64,000 nucleotides of DNA from Epiperipatus broadwayi (GCA_028023455.1 JAQFVV010000499.1:396653-460652); one strand, 5' to 3'; shown: positions 1 through 12,644, numbered from the stretch's first letter. Notes: a model not told the origin generated them from the sequence alone. Numbers and translations are program-made.

Positions 1-1030
1 TTCTACAGGTCAGGCAAAACATACAGAAATAAACAACCATGCTCTTGGATGGAAACAAGATTTATTGCAGATGGAGGTGTGCACTTTATTTTTCTAATAA
101 GAAGCTTGTATGGTGAGGCTTATGATGCTCAGCTTAGGATTTAATTTTAACACATGGTTTTCTTAAACTCAATTTCTTCAACAGTCAAATCAGATCAACT
201 GCTACTATTAAATTTTTCATCAGCTTAATAAAGAATGATTGTTCTTCACAAAACACTAAAGTCTACAAATTTATCCTGCCCCTATCCTATTTTTTGGGAT
301 ACTCCTGTATCTATCCAATAACATCTTGTTTCATTACACTGACCAATTGAGTTTATTTTTACAAACAGATTTAGTTATTTTCAGCCTTTTTTATTTTAAA
401 ATAAATCCATAGTTGTTTTCTGTTATGCCAAAAATAAGATAATTTTTTAATTACCATGATTTAATAAACACTGCTTATTATTTTCGAGAGACATAAAAAA
501 AAAATGTAATTAATTAAAACAAAATTTAATAAAAAATGTTAAAACCTTTTATTCTTTCTTTTCTTTTACAATATGATAAAAATACAATCTGGCCTATTTA
601 TCTCTCTTATCACCTTTTAAAAAGTTAAAATTACAATATTTCAACAACTTACTAAAGGGGGGGAATTCTTTTAGTAGTTTTTTTAAAATTAAAACTGGTA
701 AATAATTAAAATTTCAGGAGGTAATAAAAGAAATTATTTATCTGATTTTATACTAGCTCTTGTACAACTCTTAACAAATTACAATAAAATTATTATTTAA
801 AAAAAAACATTGTTTGGAAACTATCATATCACAATTTAAAAAATATAAAGTTTTAAATAAATTAATGTTGATATTATAAAATAAATATATGTAAAAAATT
901 AAATTAATATGTTCTCCCATTCTAAATTTATTTTAAGAAGCTTGTAATATTTGATATGGGAAGAGTTGGCCACTTTCCACAATACTTCTATATATATTTA
1001 TAGGTGGATTCCATCTTTATTGTTAAAAAG

Positions 1031-1096
1031 AGGTTGCCTTGACAACAGTTTGAAATTGATTGTTAATGATATTGGATTGATTGGCTTTTAATGATA
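1031..1096 (+). repeat. Partial copy of the 57.7-kb hairpin MITE
   Basis: The words GACAACAGTTTGAAA, TTGATTGTTA and GGCTTTTAATGATA occur here in the same order as in the right arm of the hairpin at 57,733-57,925. Only one arm is present, so this is a truncated copy. Matched by eye. Confidence 0.5.
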
Positions 1097-1164
1097 TATA
1101 TATATATAATAGAAAATTTCTGATGGGGTTAGTTTAATATCTATATATTTTATGTTTACATTTG

Positions 1165-1250
1165 TGAACATAAAGTTACTTTAATCACATAAATATATTA
1201 TGATTGTTTGATTGTAGTCAAGAGATTATTATTTCAAACTCACATATATT
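1165..1250 (+). repeat. Short direct repeat, copy 1
   Basis: About 75-85 bp sharing the word AAATATATTATGATTG, then TTGATTG.AGTCAA.AGATTATT, with the segment at 2,651-2,730, 1.5 kb away in the same orientation. It could be the ends of a decayed element or two copies of a small dispersed repeat; no coding content lies between them. Confidence 0.45.
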
Positions 1251-2650
1251 TGCATTACATATCTCATAGTTTTTAAAAAAATATAATTAAATTTATTTCG
1301 AAGAATAGATAGACACACTTACTTAAGTAATTTTAAAAACATAGTTTTGTAAAAATAAAAAAAAAGATTGCATATATTTTTCTGTTAAAAGAGATTTATA
1401 AACTCTCTTCTTTTTAAAGAAATGTTAAAAATAAATTTTAGTTGAAATTGAAAATAAAAAGATTAATTAATTTGGATTGCTAATAAGATTTATGATTGAT
1501 AATAAAATCAAAATCAATAATTGTAATAATTAAAAACTATGTACACTATCTCATAAAGTGATAGTAGATTAATCTAAGAAAAAGATTACATTAGAACATG
1601 TAAAAATCAATTAGATAAAATGTAAAAATAATTAAAAAAAGACTTAAGTTATGATCAAAATTAAAAATAATGATAAGAAATTAACAATGAGAGGAAGAGT
1701 ATAAAAAGCTACAACTGCTATTATTATTCGGTTTGCACAGAAATGCAAACTCAGAGTTTTTCATTGAGAATCCAAACCAAAAATCCAGATATTCAAAAAC
1801 TGTAAATGCAGTAGTAAGCCAATCAATTACTGCTGTGATCAACATCAATGCAAAAGCAGTGGAACTAGAAATATGCATTGTTAGATGAAGTGTTCAACTG
1901 GGCTTCCTGCCCAAAGTCATCTGAAAATCAAGTGTCCTGCCTGAACCCTCACTGGAAACTGACTCTCCCATTATCAAGGCAAAGAAATGGAAAACAAACC
2001 CTGAAACCATCGGAGACCAAAAAAACAACTGGTTGAAAATTGACAAATATGAAAACCTGGATAAATATATTTTTATCCCTGTCTATAGACAATTTATACT
2101 TATTTTAAATGGACTTTAACAAAGGTCTATCATAATTTTAGCCTGAAAGTAATAATTTTTTTGTAAAAATTTATTATATAATATTCTGTTAAATAAATGT
2201 GTATAAATAAATGTTTGCTTAAATATTATTTGATCTATTCACTTTCTCTCTTATCACTGCATCATCATTCATTTAAAGAGATAGATGTTATAGGTGTTAA
2301 GTTAAATGTGCTAGGCCCTGATTAAGAGTATGAGCTTGCCTGGGATATGTCAAGCACTGAATTGTATGCCTGTCTTTGATCCTCAAAACAAATAAAATGC
2401 TTTGGGGCAGAGGTTTGATTCCAGAAGTTGAGGTGATCCATTCAGGAAATGTGATCATGTTATGCTTCATATAGCTCGGTCTGGCTATGGGTATCATTGA
2501 TGGCTATGCTATTAATGGTATTCTCCCCTCTGTTTGAAGGGCTGGTCCATAGCTGCTATCACAAAGTTGCCAAAAATTAGTTGCAAAATTTTAAAAGTTG
2601 CAATAAACATTTGAATTTTGACAGATCCAGTTTAATATTATGGAATATTT

Positions 2651-2735
2651 GTGAAGGTGAAGTTATTTTAACCACCTAAATATATTATGATTGCTTGATT
2701 GCAGTCAAAAGATTATTTCAATTTTGTGTTTTCCC
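2651..2735 (+). repeat. Short direct repeat, copy 2
   Basis: Partner of the copy at 1,165. It starts at a GTGAAGGTGAAGTTATTTT block resembling GTGAACATAAAGTTACTTT in the first copy, then follows the same order of words. Confidence 0.45.
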
Positions 2736-2869
2736 ACCTACTGTATTTTAATTTATTTACCTGAATAAAGTTAAGATCAGTTCATATATCAGACAATTGG
2801 TAGTGGCAAAAAAAAATAGAACTCCAAATTTACCAGAGAAATGATTCAGAAACTCTATGCTTGAGAGTG

Positions 2870-3962
2870 CCAATTTATATCATCATTTGGAACCATTATC
2901 AACCTACTTGCTGGATTGTCTCTCCAAGTTCAATCCATCTTCTCTGGTCTTTAATCTCTTCTCATCATATCATTCCAACACACTTCCATCTTTCATCCAT
3001 CCATCTCACATATGTTCTCTTTCAGTCTTTTATAAACTCTTGGAATCCAGTTTAAGATTTCAACTATCTATTATCATGTCTTTTAGCAATATGTTCAGCC
3101 CAACTTCACTTGTCTCTTAATTCTTCCAATGATGTCAGTAATACTCATTTGATTTCTTAACCATGTATTTTGGAGTTATTATTTCTAACATGCACCTCTC
3201 CATACATTTTTGAGTGATCTGAAGTCTTTGTATTGCTCTTCTGTTAAGGGTCCAAGTGTCAGATCCATAAGTAAGAACTGTTAATACATTTATTAAAAAC
3301 ATTCCTTTTCTAACAGATAGGCATATTTCCTTATAATATTGCTATTTCTACCAAACCATTCCAACCAAGTTTAATTTTACAATTAATTTCTACCATTGTA
3401 TCCATCTACAGTAATAATCTGACTAAGATATTTGTAGTTGTTAATTTCTTCTATTATTAATCTTTATTTACTTCTTTTGAGAAAAGCCACTGAACATTAC
3501 TTTAGTCTTTTTAACATTGCAACATTTCCTGAAGGTTCAAAACATTATTTGTACAAACATTTATATCATTCTGAAAAATCTAGATGATTTAAATAATCTC
3601 CATGTACTTTTACCCCACTAGCTTCCCATTTTAATCTACAAAATACTTTTTTCAAAAACTACTGTAAAGTTTTGAAGATATGGAGTCATTCTGTCATAGA
3701 CCTTTCTCAATGTTAAACTTCCTAGTATGATCATGTAATCTAAGATACATTGTTATAAATATATTTCAGAATATGACAATATCCTGGATCTACATCTTGA
3801 TGAATAAAGAAATGCTTATAAAATCAAATGCCTTTTCATGATATACAAATCCAAAGCATAATAACTCATATTCATTAGTCCTTTCTGTAACTTCTCTCAA
3901 TATTTGGATAAAGCCATTTTTATATTGAGCTGGTTCTTTTGGTTGGTCAAAATCCAAAGTTC
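2870..3962 (-). pseudogene. RTE-type LINE, 3' half (RT core to 3' end), decayed
   Basis: Read on the minus strand, this aligns by eye from end to end with the better LINE copy at 55.04-56.79 kb. It runs from the stretch encoding DFDQP, near the RERTNEYEL block of the reverse transcriptase, through the RT C-terminal part to the 3' end (WMDE and RRW-type residues). Many stops and frameshifts make it non-functional. Its 3' end is at the low coordinate, near 2,870, and retains an ATGATGAT-like trace of the TGA tail. It stops abruptly near 3,962 exactly where the piece at 8,360-9,950 leaves off, so both are halves of one insertion. The family encodes an endonuclease plus reverse transcriptase for target-primed retrotransposition. 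Confidence 0.8.
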
Positions 3963-4235
3963 ACTATAGTGTACCATTTATATAAATATATGGTAACAAG
4001 TTTGTTGGCATATGCTAATATTTAAAAGCTAAAAGAAATAAGATTTGAAAATTGCTCAATGGATGCAATTTAATTTATTTTTTTAGTAAAATTTTTTTTT
4101 GATACATACAATGGTTATTTGTTTCATATTATCTATTTAATTAAAGTTAAAAGTGGAGAGTATAGATATGCATACATATTGTTTATCCAAATAAATGAAA
4201 GACATTCCAAATGTAAATGATTAGAGTTTTACTGA

Positions 4236-5100
4236 TAATTAACCTTACATAATTTTATAATGCTGTATTGTTTTTTGGCCAATTCCCCCCTGGTGAATTT
4301 TTCCACAAGTATTATATGTTAAAATGTTTATTTTTCTGTATATTTTATTATATAAAAATTTAGTTAAAAAAATTATGATAGATGGCGAGAAATTCAAAGA
4401 AAACCACCTTATAAAAGAGATAAGCCCTGCCCTAACAAGTTCAGCCATTGTTCCATGAACAGGTGGTAAAACATTCGGTATATTAATACATTACTTAAAG
4501 AAAATAGTTCCAATGACCAAAAAATGTGTTTGTTTGTGAATTTAATAAGGTTTTATTTTTTTTTTTTTTACAGTAATTTACATTAGATTGATTAGATATT
4601 GAGAAATATAAATTATTAATAATTTATTTTGACTGGAAATACTTTATTTTCAAAAATATGTTATATTAGCAGCTAACGTGAATATGGCCTTAAGCTATTT
4701 ACAAGTTTAGCTTCCATGTAAGCAATCTACTTATACTTACTTGCAATTTTGCCATAAATATTCAAAAATTTTAAACTTTTAAAGCATAATTTGTTAGATA
4801 TAAAAGAAATAAATAAATATTTGTTTACATTTTAAAAATAATCAGTAATAAAGAAGATTCATTAATTTTAAAAAGTTGAAAATAATCTTTCTGAAATGAT
4901 GATGTATAATCTTTGTTTTAATTATGATCTCATTTTTTAAATATTTATAGAAACAAAAATATCTATCAAATGAAGTCAAATTTATTATTTTCTGATAAGT
5001 AACAATCATTTAATCATATATTTTATGTTAATATGTGAGGCAGAAAATGCTGAAATGTTTGAGTCTATGCTGCAGTAAGAAAGAGTTAAAGTTCACCAAA
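4236..5100 (+). repeat. Long inverted repeat, left arm (pair with 12.9-13.8 kb)
   Basis: The reverse complement of 12,880-13,792 matches this segment along its length with moderate divergence. Landmarks are GTTAGGGCAGGG, AAAATTCACCAGGGGG and GAATTGGCCAA on the minus strand here. The arms lie about 7.8 kb apart. There is no coding content, so this is a dispersed non-autonomous repeat. Its boundary is sharp at the low-coordinate side and fuzzy near 5,050-5,100. Confidence 0.7.
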
Positions 5101-5983
5101 AGAATTTGTACAAAAAAGACATTGTAGCTAAAAAGCGAAAAATAATATAGAAGATTATTAACTTGTACATTCCAATAACAAAATAAAAGATGAAAATAAT
5201 ATGCACAGGAATCTAAAACTGACCAGGATATAAAACAAAACAGAGAACTGCAAAGAGGGTACTTTTGGCTGGCTGTTTCTGTGATCCTGGATGGAGAAAA
5301 ATGTATCTCTTCAAGACTACCCAGATGTTAAATCAAGTTATCATGCAGAAGTGGAAATGAAGCATTTGCAGATTTATTTCATTATAAAGAGGTCACTCCA
5401 AAAAAGCTTTTGAATCTAGCCTTAAAATGAACCAGGAACATGAAAATGTCAAAAGAATAAATTAGAGCTCATCTCAAAAGCCATGCATGGTGTAATCAAT
5501 GATCTACATAAACATGCAGAATATACCATAAGTTATAATTCATTCCCTAATTTATGACCGATTCAATGTTTGTAAATTAAACCTAAACTAATAATACCGA
5601 TAGAGAGAGACATGCAGTTTTATACAAGGAACTTTCATTTATGGCTGATTGGAGAAATTGAAGAAATTGAACTGTTGAATTATTAATTGATTAACCATAT
5701 TATCTGGATATGTGTGCATATATGTTCCTTCTATTTTATTAAATAATTCATAATCATCATCTAAATGCTTTAATTGATTTTAATAAAATATTTATCATTA
5801 ATATAACAATTTCATTGTACATTCTTAATTTTAGTTTATTAGATTTATTGTTAAATAATTGTGTAAGAAATGTATAAATTACCTATGCCAATATCCTGAT
5901 TTAAAGCCTGGGGAAATTTCATATAACAGATTAATTGACAAAAAAATGTAATCCCAATCATACTTTTAGTTATTTGTTTAGAT
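5101..5983. other. Non-coding DNA inside the 4.4-kb insertion
   Basis: AT-rich with a slightly more complex patch at 5,240-5,560 (CTTTTGGCTGGCTGTTTC and neighbours). Frequent stops; no family recognised. Confidence 0.5.
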
Positions 5984-6244
5984 CAGTGCTTTTTAAACTT
6001 TTTTCATTCATGACTCCTTTTTATCGAAATTTTTTCACGACTCCAGATATTAAATATAAAATAGATATAGAAATAAATATTCACATAAGTAATTTATTTC
6101 TTTGGTAAACAATATACATATGAAAATAAGTAGTTTTAGGATTTGTTTTAAGTATACAAAAAATAAGGAAAGAAAATCCCGTTTTAATGAGACGGATATG
6201 CTTGTTTTTTGCTGCATAACAAATTAAATCTTGGTGAAATATTT

Positions 6245-7515
6245 GATACTACTAGGCGTTAAACATCTTCACCATTGAACGATATTTGGATTTAATATAC
6301 ATTAAAGCTGAAAAAGTCATTTCACGTAAGTATGTGGTGCTGAATGGCAGAACATTTAATGCCATTTCAGAAATTGTGGGAAATTCAGTCTTAGCTACCG
6401 ATCCAGGATTCAGTCAAGGATTTTTGTGGAAAGTCAAGTTTTAAGTTTGAGTCACTCGATAGCCCAGAAAATTCCTCTTGGGTTTTATATGGCAGGTGAT
6501 TAATCTCATTAATGTCAATCAAAAATAGTCCTTGAATCCAAGCTAACTTTTTGAACTCTAAATTCGATATAAAGTATTTGCAAAACTGTGCTTCTAGGGT
6601 TTTTAAGTGATCTATAATAATTTTTACAATTATTTTTTTCAATTATAAAATTGTCGATCGTCGAAAACATTTCCAATGAATCATTTTCCATCTAATTCTT
6701 CCAAATGTTGATGTTTTTAATAAAACCTTCAATTTTATCAATCTCAGTAAAAATATTGCTATTTTTTTCTCAAAATATGATTTATTAACATAATATTAAT
6801 CTTTGAATTTACATGTTATATGTAGTGATATACAAGATTCAAACTATGATTTACAATGCAGAACTTGATTTACTAAGTGAACAGAAAAACTTTAAATTCT
6901 ATATGCATACATCTTGCTATTTCTAGCTTCTATCATAGTCTACTAGGTAACCCCTGACCTTAATGGCAACTAGATGGATCACAACTACTAAGAATCACAC
7001 CATCTCCAACATCCAGAAGACATGAAAATGAAAACCCGTACTAATCCCCACAGCATCCACATCCCAGCCCCCCTAAGGATTAGGAACCAGGCCTTGAGGT
7101 ATTTCCAAAGCTCAGACTCTCTCATCCAATGCCCTTACTAATACCCACAGCACTGAGATCCCCTGCCATCCAGATGGCAGAGATGAGTGACACAGCAGCC
7201 CCGACCTGAAGTTTAAGCCATAGCACTAATCAAAAATGTAAAATCTCACATGCTTACATCATATGCCATCTACAGATTATCACATAGTCTAATAAACAAC
7301 CTATGAATCACATAGAGACAAAGAGATTAAAACCACAATGCATTACGTCATCTCCACTGCCCCGAAGATGAGAAAGATAAAACCTGTACTAATCGCTATT
7401 TTTTCCTTGAAGAGACAAGTTAAGATAATTTAGCTTCTCAAAAATATCAGACAAATAACACAACTTTTAAGCATATTTACTCCAGTATGTTTTATTTTTT
7501 AATATTTAAAAATAT
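6245..7515 (-). pseudogene. hAT transposase relic (ZBED5/SCAND3-like), interrupted
   Basis: On the minus strand the piece near 7,385-7,515 encodes a stretch containing IFEKLNYLNLSLQGKN, a signature of the large ZBED5/SCAND3-like hAT transposases. The same motif (LFEKLNILNLRLQG) occurs in the relic at 14.5 kb. After a ~600-bp insertion, coding resumes below 6,790 with EIDKIEGFIKN, and between 6,642 and 6,391 with HLKTLEAQFCKYF, EEFSGLSSDSNLKLDF and ESWI. It ends with FSTTYLREMTFSALMYIKSK, which corresponds to the C-terminal hAT dimerisation domain (usual pattern Y.CE..FS.L...K). The BED finger and the RNase-H-like core are missing. Stops and the insertion make it a pseudogene. Confidence 0.85.
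6800..7395. repeat. GC-richer tandem-like insertion inside hAT-A
   Basis: This ~0.6-kb block interrupts the transposase reading between two conserved segments and is clearly less AT-rich than its surroundings. It contains imperfect internal duplications: CATAGTCTA at about 6,934 and 7,285, GTACTAATC at about 7,038 and 7,389, and CACAGCA-type words three times. That suggests two or three decayed units. No coding sequence or family is recognised. Confidence 0.6.
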
Positions 7516-8359
7516 CAATAAATCAATTATAAATTACCTGTTAAGTTTGAAAAATAGGAATATGTTTTTACTTATTAATAAATAAATGACAATAAGTTTC
7601 AAATAAAAAATAAATTTTTATAACTAAATATGATGATAAATTTTGAATAAAAAAATGAGAAAAAAGTATAGATGCATTTTCATATACAAAAATAACATCT
7701 TTCATAATATTTATTCAAATAAATACTAACCTTAGTCGAGTAAAACAGTAAAATTATTGTTCTTGTGATGTGGACATTTGTTGAAATGAAACTAAAACAA
7801 ATAACTTGACCAGAAATGCATTATATAATAACAGTGGTGCCAATCTTATTCTCACCACTGCAGCATATATTTTGATTCTGAAGTAACTTATACGCTAAAA
7901 TTGCAATGTGACACCACTATTATGATGCATTTAGTGTTATCTTTCAATATGTAAATATAATTTACAGCTCAACTTGGCCATCATTACGATTTTATAATTG
8001 CGCTGTACAGAAAACAAAATATATTAAATTAAAGATAATGAAGGGATTGCACTTAATATTTCTTTAAATTCATGTATCTGAATTAAATTTTTGTGATCCC
8101 AACTTTTCTCTTGGTGATCTCATTTGGGGTCATGACCCACAGTTTAAGAAATGCTGGTGTAAATGATGTGATATGACGGGTATCAGTGGATCTACATCCC
8201 TGGTACCCTTTTAAATAAATAAAAAATGATTCCACCAGCAATGCAAATCATAATAAAATATTAGATAAGTTAACCAGGAAATATAACTACGTTCTCGAAA
8301 TATCTGAATGGAATATTTTCTTTTAATAGTTTGATTAATTAGCACTTTATAGTGCATAA

Positions 8360-9950
8360 AATAAAAACCTTAATCTACTGGAAAATGATACAGTAGGTAA
8401 ATTATAATTGTAAATATTGTGTATAGGACTAATAAAAGACTGGCAGGCTTGTAGTATTAATATCTTCATCATATTAATACTGCATTCTTCCAATCATCTG
8501 ATACATCTTTATCATTTAGACATGTAGTATACTGACTGCAAAAAAATTATATTTCTTTATCTATTGTTTTAAAGATATTGATTGTAATTCCATCATTACC
8601 TGGAGCTTTTCCCTCTTCATATATTTAATTTTATTTCTCACTATACTTTTCCTTGTTCTTTATTGCTATATTTTTATGATCTTTATCTTCTTTAGTAACC
8701 ATTCCATCTTTTCTTTTTATTGCAGAAATGTTTCGTACTAATATTAAGATGTTGTTCTACACTCTTGAGACTTCTCTTAATATAGTTTTCCTTACTAATT
8801 CACAATGATACTTTCTCATATTATTATCAATTCTTTTTTGCACCATTTTATAAAATTCTAAATATTCAATCCTTCTTAATGCATTGTTCTTATATATTTC
8901 CATATTTCTTTATAAATTGTCTTGTCTCAATAGAAAATTTACTGGTCAATTGCCATTTTGTTTGTTCCAGATTTGCAGTTTTTAAAAGAATATCAGTTAT
9001 CTTCCTTATTGATTTCATTCAAATCTGAACAGTACTTAAAATCTGCTAATATTTGAAAATTATTTGCAGGTTATAATTCAAAATCATTGAAATGTTTCTG
9101 AATGTTAGGGGTATCAATCATGAATATTGTTTTTCTTAATAATTTTTGTCTCCCTTATAACAGTCAATGATCATTTCATATGTTGAATTTGTTATAACAT
9201 TACAATCTTGAAATATATATTTTGTTAGTCAAAATATAATCCAGTCAAGCGTTGTTAGCTGAGAGGTCATCGCAGCCACCTTGTAAGCAAGTAGTTGGTT
9301 GCAGATGGTTGTGGGTTTATGTCCCGGCCAATGCTATGACATATGAAAAAAAAAATTCAATTCTTATGTACCTTCATGTGGATGCTTCCGTGTCCATTTC
9401 TATTTAGTATTTTTCTAAAAAAAAACATAAAATAAAGTTTTTTTTTTTTTTGTAAACTCCACAAGTGTAAGTCCTCTCTCATTTTTATTATCATAACCAA
9501 AGTTATCTACATTTTCATCTTTCAATTGTTTACCAATTCTAGCATTAGTCTCCCATGACAATTTTAAAATGTTGTTTGATATGATCAATAACCTTTTGTA
9601 CATTCATATAAAAAGTCTCTATTTCTTCATCACAATGAAAATTTGTTGAGCATAAATGTAAATTATCTGCATTTGGTATCTACCATTAAATTGAATAACT
9701 AATATTATCACTCTGTCTGATATACCATCAATGTCCATAATATTGGTATTCCACTTTTTATTTATAATGAATTTTACTCCACTTGCACTTCCAATGTTTG
9801 TGCCTTACTAGTACAGTATATGTTCATTTTTAAAATCAACTATCTCTTCTCATTTTCTTATTGAATTTCTTCAACTCATTTGCCAATTGTCATATAGCTC
9901 AAACTAAATGTTTTGTTGCCAGAAAGAATCTTATAACTCCTCAAAAAAAT
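8360..9950 (-). pseudogene. RTE-type LINE, 5' half (endonuclease to start of RT), decayed
   Basis: Minus-strand reading from about 9,850 gives NIGSASGVKFIINKKW, then NIMDIDGISDR, then NFGYDNKNERGLTLVEF. These are the conserved surroundings of the apurinic-like endonuclease of RTE LINEs (the family pattern is roughly G-V-F-hydrophobic-N-K, DR, G.FG...RNERG..L.EF). An IDWIIFWLTK block follows, matching the usual QIDYI... motif. Near 8,590-8,620 the RT N-terminal block KAPGNDGITI appears, then a DDWKNAVL-like block near 8,490. A SINE is inserted at 9,243-9,355 inside the endonuclease. The element is collinear with 2,870-3,962, the remainder of the same insertion. Multiple stops; non-functional. 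Confidence 0.85.
9243..9355 (+). mobile_element. tRNA-derived SINE, copy 1
   Basis: It begins AGTCAAGC and contains TTAGCTGAGAGGTCA, a box-A-like word. An anticodon-like CACCTTGTAAGCAAG and a box-B-like GTGGGTTTATGTCCC follow, ending ATGCTATGACAT plus an A-run. The TTGTA core in the anticodon position suggests descent from a tRNA-Thr(UGU)-like gene (inference). It is about 110 bp with no LINE-derived tail visible. It lies inside the endonuclease region of the older LINE, so it is younger than that insertion. Confidence 0.8.
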
Positions 9951-12640
9951 TGATCTCTTGTTCTTTTATATTAGCATATAAACAAATATGATTAACAACA
10001 TTACAAATATCATTGACATAAAATTTATATTTAGGTTATTATAAAGTCTTTATGCAGTTTTAAATGTATATAATTTCTTTATCGCAAATGATAAAAAAAA
10101 TTGCAATAAGATTAATTGAAAGAATTTATTACAATTTAATATTATTTTTAGAATTATTCATTTTTAACATGTTCATTATCATTACATACATGATGTGAAT
10201 TACAATTCTAAAGTTATAAAAACACATTTTAGCAATTGATTTTCTATAAGATTTTGAATTACATTAGTTATCGTAATTTGTATACTTATTGTTTGGGATA
10301 CTAAAACTTACATATATTGCAATTGAGGAATTCAACTTAGTCAACTATAGAACATAAATTATTTTCTATTCATTTGGCTTGATTATAATAAACTAAACTA
10401 ATAACTATTAAAACATACCAAACTTCATTAAATTACATCCAAAAAATTAAAATTAAAAGAAGACTTCATAATGATCTGTATGTATATATGTAAGACTAAA
10501 TTTTGAATTTATTTGTAATTTTTAAACAGTTCACATACATATGCAGCTTTCTAAAACTAAACTAACAGCAAAAACTTATTTCATGAAATATTTTATTTAA
10601 ATATCTACATCACAAAAAATATTAGAATATATGAATAAAAAAAAAAAAGGGGGGGGGGATTTCTTAATTTTTCTGTAGTCACTTTTATTATATCATTCCT
10701 CAAAGTGAATTTTAAGTACCTGCTCTTAAACCAAAATTCTCATGACATCAACAACAAAATACTGTATAAGAATAAATAAATAAGCAAAATAAACTGTGCA
10801 AAAAATATTATAGTTCAAACAAATGAATGAACCCCCACTAATCTATTGTAATAAATAGATAATTATTACTTGGCGTAGACTAAATATAGATTTCAAAATA
10901 GTTTATGCTGGGTAATGGCATAACATATTATATATATATTATAATAACAATATGCTTGTGTGTAAATGTATTTGCATATATATATACACATTTAAACACC
11001 ATTTACTCCTAGCAAATATTATAATCAGTTTTCCCCTTATAAAAAATATTAATAAAGCATTAGCTACTTATATAAATCATAATGAGACATATGCATAGCT
11101 TTATTATTAATTTATTATTCAAATGAATAAAGTCATGTTTTAAATCTATATATTATTTGTATGCATAACCATTATTTCATTGAAGTTAATACAGTAAAAT
11201 ACAAACCTGATAATTTGTTTTAAAGAAATTATGTAGCTAATAAAATTATATATATACACATTCTTTTCTTATTAACAATAGCATAACTATTACATAAGAT
11301 AACACAAACAAAGAAAAACAATTTTAGAATTTAAATAAAAACACAATTTACATGCGTGGCTCATGAAAAAAAAAGCACATAATACATTCAGCAAAATATA
11401 ATAACAACACCAGGCAAAAGTGAATACAGTTCCTTGAAGACTCTATAAACTCAGAAGGCTGGTACCTAAAAGAAAAAAAAAGACATATTTAAAAACAAAA
11501 ATATTTTATAATAAATGATAAAACTAAAAAACAAAAATTCATTTATAAGAATAATATTTAATATTTATTTTTTTCACAACTATATTTATGAAGTTAGTTT
11601 TTTAAAATTTTTTATGCCTACATAAGACTTATCCATAAGGTATAACCAACAAATGGAAATAATTTGCAAAGAATGTTCCTAAATTTTACTTATATCAAAC
11701 AAAGCACAAATGATTTGTTCTGTTATTTTTAAAAATTTGTATTAGAAATAAAAATTCATTCTATTGTACTCCAGAACCTTTTATTGTAAACTTGTGTATT
11801 TAATAGATGCTCAATATTAGGGTCACATCTAATTAAAAATACACATTTTTGGCTACTGGTCTTCATCAATGAGGAATAGTGGATTTGCATTTTATATATT
11901 TTTACATATTTCAAGCAAAATCTAAAGTTAATCTGTGGTTTTGGAAATGGCATTATATCCTAGTGTCCACTGATTAGTCAATCTTACAACAGATTGCTCT
12001 GAAAGAAAGTATTGACTACAAGCACACACACTTAAAAACAACTATACATAATAGTTGTGTCATAGTATTAGATTTATGAAACTATACAAGCAAGTTACTT
12101 TGAATTCTAATTCAGGAATTTTTAATCAAAGTTTAGTAGCTTGGACAGTATAAAAAATTGCATTGACCTTCATTGATAAAGATCACTACCCAGAAATTAT
12201 ATTGGGATTTGAATGTAGAAACCCCATCAAAGTCTATTGATTATTCAATCTAATTCTAGATGATTCCAAAGTAATATATACAGAGTGAATTATTGTATCT
12301 AAGGCATATCTTAACATTATGCCTCTCTAACTCTGAAAATAAACTCAAAAACATCTTGATTGCTGAACTTAATTTACTATTGCTTGATTAATTCATACAT
12401 ATGGAAAAATTATATGCATAAGTAGGTCTATGCATATTGCTTATTGAGAATATCAGTTTCTTGCTTGATATATATATATATTTCATATATTTTCACACAG
12501 CATTTAAAATAAATAATATGCATACTAAAACATAAATATGAAAGATTTAAAACAAAAATAGATCGAAAAAAGGATGATATCAATGATTAAAACTAAAAAA
12601 AAGTTATTGTTCAAAAAATCATAAAACATTCAAAGAATTA
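9951..12640. other. AT-rich intergenic DNA, nothing recognised
   Basis: Very A/T-rich with homopolymer runs (an A12-G9 run near 10,639-10,660) and TA microsatellites near 10,930, 10,980 and 12,470. All open frames are short and read as low-complexity. No repeat partner was noticed. Confidence 0.6.
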
Positions 12641-12644
12641 AAAA

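Larger units (their letters stand above)
1..2869. other. AT-rich intergenic DNA, no gene seen
   Basis: Mostly A/T with homopolymer runs and frequent stops in all frames. Two patches (about 1,880-2,030 and 2,300-2,580) are less AT-biased and may be old repeat remnants, but I recognise no protein in either. It also holds a MITE fragment near 1,031 and a pair of short direct repeats near 1,165 and 2,651, listed separately. Confidence 0.6.
5984..8156 (-). mobile_element. hAT DNA transposon (hAT-A), degenerate but end-to-end
   Basis: The left end reads CAGTGCTTTTTAAACTTTTT and the right end, reversed, CAGCATTTCTTAAACTGTG. Both fit the CAG-start, TTAAACT-type terminal inverted repeats of animal hAT elements, followed by GACTCC/GACCCC words also typical of the group. 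Eight-base flanks are GTTTAGAT (5,976-5,983) and GTGTAAAT (8,157-8,164), 6 of 8 identical, consistent with the hAT 8-bp target duplication and its central TA. A transposase relic lies inside on the minus strand. At about 2.17 kb including a later insertion, it is short for an autonomous element, so it is internally deleted and dead. Confidence 0.85.
3963..8354. mobile_element. 4.4-kb insertion splitting the RTE LINE
   Basis: The two collinear halves of the minus-strand LINE are separated by this segment. Its left edge begins CACTATAGTGTACC and its right edge, reversed, reads CACTATAAAGTGCTAA, so short terminal inverted repeats starting CACTATA are possible. No transposase of its own is recognised, and most of it is filled by other repeats: an inverted-repeat arm at 4.24-5.1 kb and a hAT at 5.98-8.16 kb. 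The superfamily is unknown; a single composite insertion and two successive ones cannot be separated by eye. Confidence 0.45.

Noticed and set aside
2857-3120. 87-codon plus-strand frame rich in S, H and L
   Set aside because: It is the antisense of the RTE LINE 3' end; the same antisense frame appears opposite the copy at 55-56.8 kb.
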